From Schizochytrium sp. TIO01 (Eukaryota; Sar; Bigyra; Thraustochytrida; Thraustochytriidae), in assembly GCA_004764695.1 (NCBI GenBank), contig SMSO01000032.1, forward strand, positions 7,026,668 through 7,090,667: a stretch of 64,000 nt of DNA, read 5' to 3'. The position numbers and the translations under genes are program-made. Under the pieces are notes generated by a model. The model saw only the letters and a list, made by a program, of their open reading frames with translations. It searched no databases and was not told the origin of the DNA. Shown in pieces: positions 25,593 through 36,600 of the stretch (within the stretch, counting starts at the first letter, position 1; the number at the start of each line of letters is the position of its first letter).

Positions 25593-27504
25593 GTCCGCCA
25601 TCCGTCACGCCAATAAAGACGAGCGGGAGGGCTGTGCATTGCACCTCGGCGTGCAAGTTGGTAAGCCTTGGTTGACTTCCTTCCTTGGAATCTCAGTAGG
25701 TGCACTTGCAGTCGGGCAGACAGAGCATTTGCAGGGTCCTTTGAAGCTAGCAGCTTTGCCGAAGAAGGCTCTGCCATTTCACAGTGTAGAGGAGGCAGGC
25801 TTACTTGAGATGACGAATCCCCGCACTTGAAAGGTCGAGCTAAGCAAAGAAGTAGGTAGGTAGGTAGGTTCCTTATAGATTATTATGTCCAGAAAGCACA
25901 GCTGGTTGGTTTGGATATCTTCAGTCAGCAACTGCTATCAGCAACCAGCAAGCACTTGGTGGACCTGAGCCCAAGCAGATCGAGAGTCAGAGTCTCGAAG
26001 AGACGCTTTCTACACAGACAGCACTTCTTCATGTTGAAGACTTCCCAATTCACGCATGATCCGCCTGCACTTGCACCAGATCCATGATCACCCTTCGACT
26101 ACCAACCAACCAGCTAGCTAGCTACCAGCCAGCCAGCAGCCACGGCATTAATTAATCCTACCAGCAGCACCCCCGCGATCGAGTGTGCGGGGCAACGAAA
26201 CGTCCAGAAATCACGCAGACGGCACTGGCCCATCTACACACATCCACGCAAGCTAGCGAGCGCAAGCTAGCGAGTCGGTGACCTCACTCAAGCAGCAGCG
26301 CACACCCTGTCCGTGTCCCCGCACAAAGTGCCCCTATTACAACCTATTACAAGCGTAGCAGCTTCCCCGTAAGCCATCCGCCACGGAATTACACTTCTGC
26401 AAACCAGCGCGAAGAAGATGGCTTCCTAAGTAAAGTAAGCCCAGGCGACCAAGACAGCAGAGCTCGTTGCTTGCGCCTACCAGACCGGAAAGAAGACGGG
26501 CGTCAGTCAGTCATCCAGCCTCCCGTCTCTTGGTGGCCTATCCCTTTCTTGTGCACAGTCTGTCTGTCTGTCACGGTCGCTGTAATGCCGATGGACGACG
26601 ACTGCTGATGGAGGGCAGACTTGGCCTGGATGCCCTCGCACTGGCCGTCACGCGCTGACGAAGAAGACGAAGACGACGAAGGCGAGCGAAGAAGCCAGGC
26701 GAGCGCGGAAGCGGCGTGACGGCAGGGAGACCAAGGCGGCTAGCTAGCTGCCGCTAGTTTAGGTCAGACGCAGTCACGTGGGTGGCGAAGAAGATGTAAG
26801 TGGATAAGCAAGGCTGCAAGCGCTTGCAGTGCGGTTTTCTGGACATTCATTCTCTTCCTCTTGGTGGCATCGTTATGGTCGAAAGAAGCTTTTGTCTGGC
26901 AAGCAGCAAAAACTCAATAGTGTGTCTTGTTTGTAACGATTGAAAATTGAGTGAGGAAAATTGACCTTTGAAAATTGACTTTTGTTGATTCATTCCTTCT
27001 TTTTTTTTAATTATGTCCAGGCCTTCAAGTCTTTTTATCTTTTCTTTTTTTGAGGATTGTGTTTTAAGTCATAAACATTTTAATGTTTATTTAATTATAT
27101 TTTAATAGTGAAAATGATAACTATTAAAATTTAATTAAATGACGTTCTATTTTTATTTTTAAATTATTTTAAAATAAATATTTTAAAATAAAATAAAGTT
27201 TTGAGAGACTATGTCTTATTTTAAATTATTTGTTTGAAATATAGTATTTCGCTCCTGTTTTATTATATTATTAATTTTTTATGGGGGGTTGGTTATTCTA
27301 TGAACAGCCATTTTCTATAAGTCCGGAATAGTAAGTTTTCAATTTATTATACCTGTTTTTGCTTTTTGCTTTATGTTTCTATTTTCTATGATTCTACAAG
27401 TCTATGATTTATTTAAAATTTATTACAAAGGAAGAAAAGTAGCCAATCCAAAAAAAAGGGTTCTCTTACTTCATAGTTTTCCCGACTGGCCGAAAGAATG
27501 GGCG

Positions 27505-27552
27505 AACTTACTAACTAACTTACTTACTTACTAACTTACTTACTTACTTTTT
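27505..27552. repeat. (ACTT)/(ACTA) microsatellite
   Basis: Mixed ACTT and ACTA units. Confidence 0.88.
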
Positions 27553-27927
27553 CTCCATCATTCACTCCCTTGTTTTCTTACTTGCGCAACAAAGAAGAAT
27601 TGCCCCTTGCCTCAGATCTTTCATTCTCTCAACCAGAAACAGCAATAGGCACCGCCTGCCCATCCAGCGAGATTAGAGATCGAGTAGCTAGCCCCCTCCA
27701 TCCATCCACGCCAAGCGCATCCCTCCTGAATAAGCGGACCTGCTCAGAAACTCCGACAAATCAGCTAAACAAACAACTATTATGCGACTGACTTCCACGG
27801 CACTAGTGAGCAGAAAGAAAGCTAGCTAGCTAGCTAGCTACCAGCCAGCCAGCTCAGCGAGCCAGCCGCGAGGAGACAGCGAATGAGCGAGCCGTGCACC
27901 AGAGCGAACGGTCCCTCGCCACGAATT

Positions 27928-28020
27928 CTTCACGAACTCATTCATTCACGAACTCATTTATTCACGAACTCATTTATTCACGAACTCATCCATTCACGAA
28001 CTCATTCATTCACAAATTCA
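27928..28020. repeat. 16-bp minisatellite
   Basis: About six units of ATTCACGAACTCATTC with single-base changes. Confidence 0.92.
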
Positions 28021-28024
28021 TGAA

Positions 28025-28060
28025 TAAATTCATGAATTTGTTCATGAATTCATGAATTTA
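28025..28060. repeat. perfect 12-bp inverted repeat
   Basis: TAAATTCATGAA at 28025-28036 and its complement at 28049-28060 around a 12-base spacer, directly after the 16-bp minisatellite. Confidence 0.85.
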
Positions 28061-28885
28061 TTCGCATATTCACGAATTCCTCATTCACTTCGTATGTATG
28101 TGTATTCATTTGTTTACTGCGGCTGCTGCAGAAGATATCGGACGGGCCCGGACCTTGGATGATGCTTGAGGATTAATGAGTAGTAAATAAATGAAGGACA
28201 CCGGCGAACTCGAGCTTGGCGTGAGGTTCGCCTCGGCTCCTCGTTTGCCTCAACTGCATATCGGGCTCTGACCGGTTCGTCGATTGGGGAAGACTGGTTG
28301 TTGACATACAGACCTAGATACATACATACATGCATAATACATGTATATGCTGGCGACAGCGGTGATAATTTGGGTGGTGGAGTCAATGGAATAAATGAAA
28401 TGGCTGGAAACCCTGCTCAAGCCCGGCGCGTGGAGTGGAGTCCGGCCAGTATTCTATGGCTCGGCTGCCTCCTACCCAGAGAATGGCAGGTAACTGAGCC
28501 TTCCCTCATCCGAGGGATCAGAAACCGAATTCTCCAGTGATGGTGTCACGAGTTGTGGGATTCTCGTTGTTTCGATTTGATTTTATTCATTCCTTTTTTA
28601 GAATTATTTATTTTCTTTTATGATTAGTTAATTGATTAAAAGAATGGAAAGTAACAAGATCTAGTCTGTGCTTCTCAGATGTTGAGCAGTCTATCTTCCC
28701 AAGGATGGTGGCGCCAAGCGGAAGGATGCTGCCGCTTCTCAGCCACGAGCGGAGTCGGACTCCGAGTCTTCCGTTCCCTTCCCTTCCCATCTTCGAGTTT
28801 CCATGATTCGCTCATTCGCTTATTCAGTTCCACTGCCGCACAACAGAGTTTCGAGGAGCCCGACACCGCGATTGTGGTCCCAGGA

Positions 28886-28912
28886 AATATATATATATAT
28901 ATATATATATAT
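28886..28912. repeat. (AT)n microsatellite
   Basis: About 13 units. Confidence 0.95.
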
Positions 28913-29017
28913 GCTGAGCTTGTGAAAAGTCTTGGACTCTTTGCAGATCTTGCAAAACAGGGCTTACGAACCTGCGGCTTACAGGGAATAGGCACCACCT
29001 AGGCACTCAAGAGCTAC

Positions 29018-29053
29018 GAGATGCATGTCGTGGTAGAGATGCATGTCGTGGTG
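29018..29053. repeat. 18-bp tandem duplication
   Basis: Two copies beginning GAGATGCATGTCGTGG, differing only at the last base. Confidence 0.9.
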
Positions 29054-29325
29054 GAGAAGAGGAACGAATTCATGCAAGTCATCGGCCCCAGGTCGAGGCT
29101 CTGCAAAGTAACCAAGAAAGCCTCGAAGCGCAGAGTGGCCAGGTAGAACTTACTCACTCACTCACGCACTCATCCTGGGAGCATCTCAGAAACTCTGGCA
29201 GGTCTCAGAGCGGCTCAGCGACGAGATGTAAATCGATTGGCAGCAGCAATAGAACGCTGTCGTTCGAGCGAGCGAGCGAGCGAACAGGCAGCCCGAACGC
29301 TTCGATGACGAGTTAGTTGCCCTGA

Positions 29326-29583
29326 ATGAGTGAGTCGAGTTATATTATCGACAACGACGTTGGTGTTTCTTTCATGGATTCACAGGAATCACTCTACGAT
29401 CCAACTGGAAGGGTGGACAAGAAAGCTCTCAAGAGCCCGGCCGAACTATTTCTACCTCATAGAAGCTATCCGGCTAACAAGGGCAAATTTCAAGACAATT
29501 TGGATTCACGATCAAAACTTCCGTTGCTCGCTACACTTGAAAAAGATTGTGGAGATGTTCATGATTTGATCTTGATTCTATGA
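29326..29583 (+). CDS. possible small hypothetical protein
   Basis: An ATG-started 85-codon frame of ordinary soluble composition. A second overlapping frame (29330-29569) is almost as long, which argues for chance. There is no recognisable domain or context. Confidence 0.12.
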   Translation: MSESSYIIDNDVGVSFMDSQESLYDPTGRVDKKALKSPAELFLPHRSYPANKGKFQDNLDSRSKLPLLATLEKDCGDVHDLILIL

Positions 29584-31472
29584 AGCAGGACAACCTAGCT
29601 AGCTAGAAGCGCTGCGAACGCTAAGTGATGTGACATTGGGTGAAGAAGGTACCAAGTGAGGTCTTATTAGCACGAGTTTTGCAACTCCGTCTGCGGTAGT
29701 AGGTAAGCAGGTACCTACTCAGCTAGCTACTCCAGCTAAGTTATATCGAGACGGACGAGACATAGGAACGCTGGATTTGGTGCTCTTACGATGCATCTCT
29801 ATCACTCAAATTTATTATTTATTTCTGGATATATATATTAACTAGATACTCTTCCCCAAAGTTCCAAACCCTACTTTCCGTGTTGCTTTGAAGATCCTGC
29901 GCTACGCTTCTACAAATCCGCATCTCAACACCAGCGATAACGCAACAATACTCCCATGCCGTCGTCCTGGGAGTCCTCGTCGCAGTCGGAGTCACTGCAT
30001 TCCCTGCCAACAGCACCTCGGTAGTCCAGAGCCCAGCGCAACAGCGACCTGGTAAACTTGACGCAAGACCCTTCCAAGCGCCGACCACGAAGTCAGCAAT
30101 TTGGCTGCGCTTTTGGAAATGTATCCCGGAGGGTCGCGGAGAACTCGCAGCGCTGTCATACCTGACGCTGTTTAGGCCATAAGGGTCCTGAGCTGCCGCG
30201 ATTGCTATTCTTGACGCTACTGCTGCTGCAGCTGCTGCCGTTAGTGATGCTGCCAGCGCTGTTGATGAAGCTGCCGCTGCTGGCGATGCTACTGCACACC
30301 AGCTACTTGGCGCGATGTATATGATGCCAGCGGCTTAAAATGTGGCTCATGACTTGCGATAGTTCGATCAGCAGCAGGCGCCGATTGCGCAGATTTGACG
30401 TTCGTGTATCTTCATGGCAGAGCACGTCGCCGCATGATACGATCGAAAGTTTGAACTAATCTTCTGCAGCAGGTGTCAGCCATGGATCGTGAAGGCTCAA
30501 TCGCGAATCCATCTGCAATTTTCAATTCTCGTCGCTTAGTAGCACCAGGACATCTGGCAATTAATCATTCACTAAGCAGTTAGTTAGTCAGTTAGATAGT
30601 TAGTATACCACGCACGCACGACGATCCAATGCCGCCAAGGCGCCCATAATAGCTCTAGCCAGCTCAAACTCGCGACCACCCAAACTGCTGTCTGTCTGGA
30701 CAGGTCCTCTGCTGCCCAAAACTACGCCTCGGTGCCTTCTTCTTCGCTGCTGTCCAACCAAGGGCGCCACTCAGGCCATATTCATTCAGGCCCACTATTC
30801 AGGCACGCAGACAAACTAGCCAGCTGCGCTTTCCCCTGTTTCGTGCATTCATACTACCTACATCCTGCACAGATGCTGCAAGTTGCCACAAACGGAGACT
30901 CAGGAACTGTGCAGAAGGTCCTATTGCCTCCTTCCACTGGTAGACAGAGCTGCCACTCTCAGCTGAAAAGCCAGCAAGTCAAGTGCATTCGACGCAGACA
31001 GTGAAGAAGTAAGTCCTCGCTTTGCCGCTCCACAAAACAGCATCCCTAGCTCGAGACTTGCGTCCACAAATAGACGCCCCGCGAGCAGCAGGCAGTACGA
31101 AGCTGGTGACACCAGCACCACAGGTGGTGCCTTCTTCTTAATGCACGAAGGGCTCACTCACTCATTCGTTGAGATTAATTGCTACAGTAAGAAAGGCGGG
31201 GCAAAGTACACACCCAGGTCCGCGCGTTGAAGAGAACGCGGTACACACATGGTACATGAATAGATAGAGCCACGCGCCCAGCGCGGCTTTCGTTGATCTG
31301 TCGCACAGGTATGAAGCCTTGTGCAATCCTGCTCTGTTGAGAGGCGTGTCTTGCCCTTCTCGTGCGGGAGAAAGAGGTGAAGGAAGCGACCGCGCGACAG
31401 GAAGTTTTGGACAAGCCTGTGCCAGTTTACAACTCTTGGGGTCTTTCGCACTGGTAGATTGGTTTCCTCTAA

Positions 31473-31886
31473 GAGACGGTCAGACGAAGAGAGGAGAACA
31501 TAAAAGACCTACCGGGGGGCCACATATTAAGGTCGGTACAAGTTAGAGATACCTGCTCAGCTGATCAAGTCCCAGTCGCCTGGACAGTACGCATTGGCAA
31601 AGTTAGAAAGCAAGAAAACTTGTCTACGAGACTTCCAGAGTCTGTAGCAGCAGTATCGGATATAGTCCCGAGGCGAGAGCCAAGAAGCAGTAAATCGAAG
31701 ATCAGCGAGAGGCGCACATCAATCTCCTTCTGCGCAGAAAACTTTACTTCATCGAAAGAGGCGTGTGCGCTAGTGGACTTGTCGAAGATCCCGACGACTC
31801 CAAGCTTGCTTATCGAATCTGCATCTGAGCTTCTGACGCGTGCCCAGAGTACGTACATACTGTGTATGAAACAAGAAACAAGCAAA
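31473..31886 (+). CDS. possible upstream coding exon of the 32.1 kb gene
   Basis: A reading frame is open from just after a TAA at 31470 to a TGA at 31911, with no ATG until near its end. The predicted peptide is soluble-looking, Ser/Arg/Glu-rich and of normal composition. A GTATTT donor-like site at a codon boundary (31887) could join to the CAG acceptor-like site ending at 32098, just upstream of the 32105 ATG, and would keep the frame open into that gene. A frame of this length is not rare by chance in 64 kb, and the opposite strand is also open over part of it. I list it as a candidate exon because of its position and the compatible splice phase. It could equally be non-coding leader. Confidence 0.22.
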
Positions 31887-32104
31887 GTATTTGCAGGGAG
31901 AGGAAGGCGGTGACCACGGTGGATTTAACAGGGCGCTTTGCATAGCACCGTAAAAGAAAGACGAAACTTTGCTCTGCTATCATCTCGCTGCAAATATCAG
32001 CGAGAGCGGCTTGCCGACAGCTACAATCCTGTTTCTTGGCTTTATTTGTGTTCAAGAGAGCTTAGACCTTTTGTCAAGTATAGAATCGCAACGTGCAGGT
32101 TCTA

Positions 32105-33046
32105 ATGATTTCCCAACTTGCGCAAGATGCACAGTATACCGCCGCAGAACTTGGTCTTCGGCAGCGACGCTCGGGTAGTTATGAGCTTCCGGCCAAAGTG
32201 ATACCAGCTAAGGAGACTCCTTCAACGCGCCCACGCTCACAGCTCAGCACGAGCCATCGCCCAGGGAGCAATCAATTAACAGGTATTGAAGAACCAAGCT
32301 GTCAGCAGAGTTGCCCAGGCTGTAAGCTTTGTGCGCCAGGATATATTTTATGCCGGCCTAACAAGCCTAATAAAGGTAGGCGCTACAGCAAGGTGTTGCC
32401 AAATCCACAAACATATCAAGCTTGGACAGGTAAGATATCTACTGCACAAATGTATTTGCCTGGCATGTATCCTCGTAAACATAGAGAACGCAGTCAAACT
32501 CTCGACGAAGTTGTTTCAAACACTATCCAATGTTTCTCTAAAACAAGCCAGCATACTATTGCATCAGCATCCACAACATCATTGTTATCCTCACTTTCTC
32601 ATGGACATTTTGAACCATCTAGCGCGAATGAACATATGGCGAAAAGAAGTCTTCACCATACAGAAACCAAGTATGCTGATGATGAGCAGAATTTTAGGAA
32701 GATACATGTTAAGGAAATTGTTCTCGATGAACCCGATGAGGAGACCCCCCTTCAGCCTGCATTTGAATTTGACACCCTGATTCCATCAGAAACTTTCATT
32801 CGGCTTGGGATGCGTGTACCAACAGCAAAGGAAATGGAATGTGCAACTGCATTTCGCAAAAAGCTTCAAGCAATGCGCGGAAAGTATGCATGGAGAGACA
32901 TTCCCCTCTCATTTTTTGTTGATCAAGAACTCGATGACCTTGATCAAGAGCAGGAAGAACAGATTGAGCAGGAAGAGTCGTCAGACTTTCGGAAATGGGT
33001 CATTCTTTTCTTTCCCTGTCTTCAATCTCTCTTCCCAAACTACTAA
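32105..33046 (+). CDS. hypothetical protein, acidic C-terminus, possibly spliced
   Basis: I do not recognise this protein. The frame is open from a GTG at 32093, but the first ATG is at 32105 and gives 313 residues, far longer than chance would allow. Near residue 65 there is a small cysteine cluster (spacing Cys-x3-Cys-x2-Cys-x2-Cys, then another Cys seven residues on). The middle is Ser/Thr-rich and basic, and the last third is acidic with runs of Asp, Glu and Gln. The frame ends in hydrophobic residues that look like read-through of an intron: a GT at 32999 at a codon boundary is followed by a pyrimidine-rich stretch, TACTAAAC and CTCAG ending at 33055. Splicing there would replace the hydrophobic end with a basic tail ending at a TAA near 33142. 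A strong CAGGTAAGAT donor-like site also lies at 32427, so the exon structure is uncertain. It lies upstream of the GAF coiled-coil gene on the same strand. Existence of a gene is fairly likely; its function is unknown. Confidence 0.62.
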   Translation: MISQLAQDAQYTAAELGLRQRRSGSYELPAKVIPAKETPSTRPRSQLSTSHRPGSNQLTGIEEPSCQQSCPGCKLCAPGYILCRPNKPNKGRRYSKVLPNPQTYQAWTGKISTAQMYLPGMYPRKHRERSQTLDEVVSNTIQCFSKTSQHTIASASTTSLLSSLSHGHFEPSSANEHMAKRSLHHTETKYADDEQNFRKIHVKEIVLDEPDEETPLQPAFEFDTLIPSETFIRLGMRVPTAKEMECATAFRKKLQAMRGKYAWRDIPLSFFVDQELDDLDQEQEEQIEQEESSDFRKWVILFFPCLQSLFPNY

Positions 33047-33055
33047 ACTTCTCAG

Positions 33056-33636
33056 GGCAAGAAACGATTAATCTCACGTTTTATCACGAGAATATTTGTC
33101 TATTCTCGAAACGCTTCATCATGTAGGAATGTAAAGAATTAATGTACCTTACTAGCCTTTTGTATCCGAGAAGCTAAAACTTATACTTTTCATTTGTTTT
33201 GCGAGCCTTTATTCTCTTCTCCCTCTGATCATCTATTTCTCACTTATATCTTCCAGTGAGAATAGAGTGAGCCCTTTGATCCCCAAGATAGATTAATTTT
33301 TCAGATCGATTGACAAGAAGGTAATTAACAACCATTCTTGATAGCATCAACCCCATCATGACCTACACAAAAGCGAATCAAGAGAAAGCTGAGGTGAACG
33401 TTAGTTAGAAACTTAGACACATTCAACGGATAACTATTGCTAGACAAAGTCCTAGCGCTACAGAGTAGTGCCGGGACGATGAAAAGGGCGTCAACAAGCC
33501 AAACGAGCTGCGTTGTTCAGTAATCGGGGCCTGGCTGTGATCCAAGAAGCACAGACGACCCGCATGGATGCGAGCTTGGTTAGTTTGATCTACACTCTTG
33601 TCTCTACTTTTGAGCAAAAGGGGGACCTGACCAAGT
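33056..33636 (+). other. spacer between the unknown protein gene and the GAF coiled-coil gene
   Basis: Probable 3' end of the first gene and leader of the second. It includes an out-of-frame upstream ATG at 33564 whose 87-codon frame overlaps the main start at 33637. Confidence 0.5.
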
Positions 33637-36600
33637 ATGTTGGGATCTCAGCGCTTGCAAGATGTCAGACGGAAGCACGCCCAGACTCTATCCCAACAAC
33701 ATGCAACTCTTCAAGCGACAGCATCACCAGTGAAAATAAAGCTTGCTGCAGACACTGCCGCGACGCCTGCCACCAAAAATGTAGATTTAACGAGTTTCGA
33801 AGCACAACTTCAGAACCTTGCACATAAACTAGAGCAAGCCTATGAACAGCATGAACAGAAACAAGAACAGGCACACCGACAAGTTGTATCGAAAGAAACT
33901 CTATGGGCCAAAGCGTGCCAACTTTTCCACTTTGGTCGAACAAGATCTTGTGAGGAACTTATGCAGACCGCGTACATGGGAGCTCCAGCACTTCTTGGAT
34001 CACAATATCAAGTCTCATTATTTCTTGTGGACCACAACACCCAACAAGCTTGGACCTCGGCACCACGTGTAATCCGAATGTCGACTAAATCAGGAAGTGT
34101 TTGTCGCCTTTTGCAAACAACAATGCCTGTCTCAAAAGACTCTATCCTTCTTTATCCGGTCCTTGCAGCCTCATCCGCTACAGTGCTCGGTATGCTACAA
34201 GTTACTTTGACTGAGGACTTCTCTGAGGTTCAATCTTCGCACGAGAAACAAAGCCTTGTGAAACTATTTTCTTCTGACATGGTGGAGGTGCTAGACGTTT
34301 TAGCTAAGGTCATCTTACTTGTAATTCCATCAGCGTTACACCTTCAGGCTATTCAAGAATCAGAGCGTAAGGCTCAGGACGAAGCACTGGCATTGAGCGC
34401 AGAACTAGCCGAAGTAAAACTTAGCGATTCGCAAAATAGAACTGCTCTAAAATCGTCCGAATTAGCATTAAGAAAAGCGAAAAGCAAGCTAAAAGAGCAC
34501 AGCGAGGTGCTTGCGGATGCTCAGCACACAATTGAATCTTTTCAGGAGGAGGTTGATAGTCAAGCCGAAACTATTCGACGCAATGCATGTATTCTTAAGG
34601 CTGCATCTGCTTTGCGAGCGACTCAATCCCAAGATATTCAATCGGTGTTGCTAGCCCTGGAAAATGCCTACTCAGCTATTGTGAGCCTCCCGATCAAAGT
34701 CCTTTTGCACTTCTTCGACGCATCCTCTGGGACAACATGGCAAGAGGCCCACGACGGAACTTGGCCAACTTTAGAGCAATCTGCTCCATCTCACATTGCA
34801 AGTGTTTCAAACAGCACGTTGTTTGCTTCAAACGATGGTAAACACCCGAGTTTCGAGTTCTTTCCTGAATGTTCCTTGTTATGTATTCCCCTCTCACCCC
34901 AATCGGCAAGATACACCCTAGAAATTTCTACGAAGGGGACAACAGAGTGCCATTTTACGGATCTTCAGGCAAAACTACTTGTATTCTTTACTCAGGCCTG
35001 TGTTGAACCATTTCTTGATGACAGAGCACAACTATTGTCACTATACAAACAAATTTCCACCGTTCAAGCTGAGCTTGACCTGGCAACAAAACTTGAGACA
35101 GAAAGCACTGAGCAAGTTGGTTCACTGAAAGACGAGCTGGAGAGTGCCAATCAATTTTTACGAGAATCAAATGACTCTTTAGATAAAAGTCGTAGCGACT
35201 TTATTGACGTTTCAGCGAAGCTAAATGCCACTCAAGAGGAACTGGAGCAGCACAGGGCTGAATTTATTAAGAAAGAGCAAGAACTGCACAAGACTTGCAA
35301 AGACCTCAGAGATAAGCTTAGTGCTGCAGAAAATGAGCATAACATGTTACAAGCTAAGAATACAGAATACGAGCAACAAATCGCCAGTATGGAAATGTCA
35401 TTATCATGTGAACGGAAAGCAATTCGAATTGCACAGTCTAAAATAGATGTTCTGGATGCCGCACTGATTAAAGCACAGCATGACATTGAGCAAGGAAGAA
35501 GCACAATCAACAAGCTGCAAGCAGAGCGTTCAATCTTAGCAGCAGAAACTGAACAAAACGAAAGAACTCTCGCGAAACATACGAGTGATCAACAACGCAT
35601 GAAGGAAAAACTCATTCAACTTCGACAAGATAATGAAAACCTCTGCAAAGCATTTAGGCTTGCTCAGACACTTGCAGAAGAGAGAACATTGTTTGCACAT
35701 AATTTTCACCAATACTCTCCTGCAGAGATCTACAAAATCTTGAATCTTATTGACTCCATACTGGGTACGAATCTGATGAACTGTGAATCAAAACATGCTG
35801 GGAGAGTAGTCGAAAGCAAAGAGGAATACCGAGAACTTCACAAAATATGCGTAGATCTACAAAATTTCACTAAAGAGCAGGAGCTTCCAATTGCTGAAAA
35901 ACTTGTCTATCGGAGCTTTGTTAAACCATACTTGTCTTCCATGCTAGAAAACTTGGATGGTAGCGTCGATGATTGCAAGGAAACAAAAGAGTGGAAACAA
36001 AACCACCAACAAAGCTCTTCATCGTGGCACAATATGCATGGAAGTCAAGAAGATGACATCAGCTTGGCACTGGAGACAGATGATGAAGAAAATGAGGAGC
36101 AGTCAGTAAATTTTCTTCTTGAATCAACTCATACAATCGTTTCGCAGTGCAACTCCTTCGAATCTTTAAGTAAAGCACTCGAAATTGCTATCTTATCTAG
36201 TTTCCCGTGTATTCGACAGGTCTGGCTATGTGTCTGCGAAACGAATGGCCAAGCTAGAATGTATAGAGGCGCACTGTCTTGTATTGTTCGTAGTGATGAG
36301 GGTCTTGAAGCTTCAATTTTACAAGGGCATAATGATCACATCTATTTTAAAGGTATGCCTGTAAATCAAAGAGACCCGCGACGAAACAGGACTGCTGAGA
36401 AATTGTTGCAGCTTGAGTTTCTGGAGACTCTTGGTGTGGCCATCCGTCATCCGGAATCAGGTTGCATCACAGGCGCTTTGATGTGTGGGCTTAATACTCA
36501 AAGTCTTTGCGCAAAAGAAATTTCACTTCTTCAACGTTTTGCTGCAAACATTTTAGGCCCCCTCGTCAATCTGTTGCATCATCATAGGTCTGCAGAAACT

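Larger units (their letters stand above)
25593..31472. other. spacer, no supportable gene
   Basis: Contains repeated GCTAGCTA palindromes with CCAGCCAGC tails (26109 and 27828), an AT-rich island at about 26990-27470, the 16-bp minisatellite, and an alanine-coding low-complexity stretch without ATG near 30193-30336. Confidence 0.55.

Noticed and set aside
27928-28020. Possible CRISPR-like array
   Set aside because: Units are directly adjacent with no unique spacers, in a eukaryotic-looking genome.
32286-32780. 164-codon second frame inside the 313-residue gene
   Set aside because: Starts at TTG, is Cys/His-rich in a shadow-like way and overlaps a longer frame.
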